Below, in pieces: positions 61,322 through 64,000 of a DNA stretch of 64,000 nt. The notes under the pieces were generated by a model. That model had not been told where the DNA came from. It did no database searches and worked only from the letters and a program-made list of their open reading frames with translations. This DNA is from Comamonas sp. B21-038. GTDB lineage: Bacteria > Pseudomonadota > Gammaproteobacteria > Burkholderiales > Burkholderiaceae_C. Both the position numbers and the translations under genes were made by a program. Position 1 is the first letter of the stretch; every line of letters begins with the position of its first letter. Location of the stretch: assembly GCF_022387135.1 (NCBI RefSeq), contig NZ_CP092462.1:4650001-4714000 (forward strand), in the 5' to 3' direction.

Positions 61322-62797
61322 TTACTTCGCGATGCCGGTGGGCTGGCGCAGGTGGTGGTCGGTGGCTTGCTGCAGCTGGTGGGCCGCGTTCAGGAGCTTG
61401 GCTTCGCCAAAGTAGTTGCCGATCAGCTGCAGGCCCACGGGCATGCCGCCTTCGCCAAAGCCGGCAGGCACGCTCAGGCCGGGCAGGCCGGCCAGCGACG
61501 CAGGCAGGGTGTAGATGTCGGCCAGGTAGTTGGCAAGCGGGTCGCTCTTGCCGCCCAGCGCCCAGGCCACGGTGGGCGCAGCGGGGCCGGCGATCAGGTC
61601 GCAGTCCTTGAAGGCGGCCTGGAAGTCGTCGGCAATCATGCGGCGGATCTTTTGCGCCTGCAGGTAGTAGGCGTCGTAGTAGCCGTGCGAGAGCACATAG
61701 GCACCGGTCATGATGCGGCGCTTGACTTCGTCGCCAAAGCCTTCGGCGCGGGTCTTCTTGTACATGTCGACCAGGTCCGTGTAGTCCTTGGCGCGGTGGC
61801 CAAACTTCACGCCGTCAAAGCGCGAGAGGTTGGACGAGGCTTCGGCCGGGGCGATGATGTAGTAGACGGGGATGGACAGCTCGGTGCGCGGCAGGCTGAT
61901 CGGCACCAGCTTGGCGCCCAGTTTTTCGTACTCCTTGAGGGCGGCATCGACGGCGGCGCGCACATCGCTGCTCAGGCCATCGCCAAAGAACTCGGCAGGC
62001 ACGCCAATGCGCAGGCCGGCCAGCGAGTCGTTCAGGTGAGCGCTGAAGTCTTCGGCCGGGTGGTCGAGGCTGGTGGAGTCGCGGTCCAGGTCGGGGCCGC
62101 ACATCTCGCTGAGCAGCAGCGCGCAGTCCTCGGCGGTGCGCGCCATCGGGCCGGCCTGGTCCAGGCTGGAGGCAAAGGCGATCATGCCGTAGCGGCTGGC
62201 GCGGCCATAAGTGGGCTTGATGCCGGTGATGCCGCAGAACGACGCGGGCTGGCGGATGGATCCGCCGGTATCGCTGCCGGTGGCTGCGGGCGCCAGGCGT
62301 GCGGCCACGGCGGCTGCCGAGCCGCCGGACGAACCGCCAGGCACGCGGCTGGTATCCCAGGGGTTGCGCACCGGGCTGATGGCGCTGTTCTCGTTGGCCG
62401 AGCCCATCGCGAACTCGTCCATGTTCAGCTTGCCCAGGGTCACGGCACCGGCAGCGGCCAGCTTGCTCACCATGGTGGCGTCAAACGGCGACTGGTAGCC
62501 GGCCAGCATCTTGCTGCCTGCGGTGGTGGGGAAGTCCTGGGTGACGAACAGGTCCTTGTGGCCAATCGGCACACCGGCCAGCTTGCCGGCCGTGCCCGCT
62601 GCAATGGCGGCATCGGCGGCACGGGCCTGAGCCAGGGTCACCTCCTCATCGATATGGACATAGGCGCCCAGGTCCTGGTGGGCCTTGGCGCGGGTGAGGA
62701 AATGTTGCGCAGCCTCGACGGAGGACACTTCGCGGCTTTTGAGCTTGGCGGCCAGCTGGGCCACGCTCAAGTCATGCAATTCGGTAGGGATGCTCAT
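61322..62797 (-). CDS. gatA: Asp-tRNA(Asn)/Glu-tRNA(Gln) amidotransferase subunit A
   Basis: GatA is the glutaminase that frees ammonia for GatB. The 491-residue amidase-signature protein has the Lys of IGHKDLFVT and the Gly/Ser-rich core [17 protein letters not shown] and [17 protein letters not shown], giving the Ser-cisSer-Lys triad. Length is normal. It follows gatC by 142 bp and precedes gatB. Confidence 0.96.
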   Translation of the reverse strand: MSIPTELHDLSVAQLAAKLKSREVSSVEAAQHFLTRAKAHQDLGAYVHIDEEVTLAQARAADAAIAAGTAGKLAGVPIGHKDLFVTQDFPTTAGSKMLAGYQSPFDATMVSKLAAAGAVTLGKLNMDEFAMGSANENSAISPVRNPWDTSRVPGGSSGGSAAAVAARLAPAATGSDTGGSIRQPASFCGITGIKPTYGRASRYGMIAFASSLDQAGPMARTAEDCALLLSEMCGPDLDRDSTSLDHPAEDFSAHLNDSLAGLRIGVPAEFFGDGLSSDVRAAVDAALKEYEKLGAKLVPISLPRTELSIPVYYIIAPAEASSNLSRFDGVKFGHRAKDYTDLVDMYKKTRAEGFGDEVKRRIMTGAYVLSHGYYDAYYLQAQKIRRMIADDFQAAFKDCDLIAGPAAPTVAWALGGKSDPLANYLADIYTLPASLAGLPGLSVPAGFGEGGMPVGLQLIGNYFGEAKLLNAAHQLQQATDHHLRQPTGIAK

Positions 62798-62939
62798 GCA
62801 AATCTCGCGATCTTGGCGATCTCGGTGAATGGGAAAGGGCGCTGCGCGCCGGTCTCAGGGCCGTGGTGCGGCCTGGTGCCGCCACCACGGCCGGGGGCCG
62901 GTTGTTGCCAGGGCCCACCAGGCCTGAAGATGCTGTGAA

Positions 62940-63239
62940 TTACTCAATCACCTTGGGTACCAGGAAATAGCCTTTTTCCACGGCAGGGGCACTGCGCTGG
63001 TTGGCCTCCCGGTTATTGGGTTCGCTGATGACGTCATCACGCAAGCGCAGGCTGATTTCCTGGATCGCGGCCACGGGGTGTGACAGGGGCATGACACCGG
63101 AGGTATCCACAGCCTGCATCTTCTCCACAATGCCGAAAAAGTTATTCATCTGCGAGAGCATGCGCTCACTCTCGGTTCCGGATAATTCGAGCCGCGCCAG
63201 GTTGGCGATGCGGGCAATGTCATCTTTTGTCAGGGCCAT
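62940..63239 (-). CDS. gatC: Asp-tRNA(Asn)/Glu-tRNA(Gln) amidotransferase subunit C
   Basis: The 99-residue GatC wraps around GatA and helps its folding and contact with GatB. It starts [20 protein letters not shown] and contains [40 protein letters not shown] and a C-terminal YFLVPKVIE, all family-like. First gene of the operon, divergent from mreB. Confidence 0.95.
   Translation of the reverse strand: MALTKDDIARIANLARLELSGTESERMLSQMNNFFGIVEKMQAVDTSGVMPLSHPVAAIQEISLRLRDDVISEPNNREANQRSAPAVEKGYFLVPKVIE

Positions 63240-64000
<761 letters not shown>

Overview
The window looks like a chromosomal segment of a GC-rich betaproteobacterium of the family Comamonadaceae, probably Comamonas or a close relative. 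I infer this from the gatC-gatA-gatB cluster placed divergently from mreB, the serA, PntA/PntB and AmpG sequences, and the IPTL-CTERM-like sorting signal. No database search was run. I saw no rRNA, tRNA, insertion sequence, integrase or CRISPR array.

Layout. 1-3.8 kb: a MarC-family membrane protein (cut by the left edge), a small membrane protein, and a compact set of zinc-finger protein, family-2 glycosyltransferase and O-antigen ligase-like protein (envelope glycan). 3.8-8.1 kb: pyridoxal kinase, nitronate monooxygenase-like enzyme and LysR regulator, divergent from a YbfB-type MFS carrier across a palindromic operator. 8.2-14.4 kb: a complete ribose-type operon rbsB-A-C-R-K-D with a perfect 20-bp LacI-type operator and a terminator. 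14.4-19.8 kb: a sensor kinase/response regulator pair, AmpG, an AraC regulator and an EamA transporter.

19.9-26.6 kb is the most unusual part. Two tightly packed convergent operons face each other. The plus-strand one encodes a DUF6916-like protein, a GNAT acetyltransferase and APS kinase CysC. The minus-strand one encodes an IPTL-CTERM-like surface protein, a collagen-like secreted protein with 35 Gly-X-Y triplets, an Asp/Asn beta-hydroxylase-family dioxygenase, a sulfotransferase, a Tat-type periplasmic binding protein and a phage-tail-collar (microcystin-dependent) protein. CysC makes PAPS, the donor used by sulfotransferases. I therefore propose one system that builds and chemically modifies a secreted collagen-like or tail-collar surface structure.

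26.7-34.8 kb: an M48 protease, then a Fur-box-controlled siderophore uptake set (DUF2218 protein, siderophore esterase, AraC regulator, TonB receptor) with no biosynthesis genes, then an MBL hydrolase, another AraC regulator and a cupin. 34.9-37 kb: two low-GC orphan genes, one an internally duplicated secreted protein. 37-48.4 kb: housekeeping genes (pntAB, xth, pyrE, tag, old yellow enzyme, serA) and small envelope proteins; xth and pyrE have overlapping divergent start codons. 48.6-54 kb: a TauD/TfdA dioxygenase followed by a CUT1-type ABC transporter, an uncommon pairing. 54-59.8 kb: nitroreductase, thioesterase, a tandem pair of related orphan proteins, and small Gln-rich proteins, one of which seems frameshifted. 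59.8-64 kb: gatB, gatA and gatC on the minus strand, and the beginning of mreB running off the right edge.
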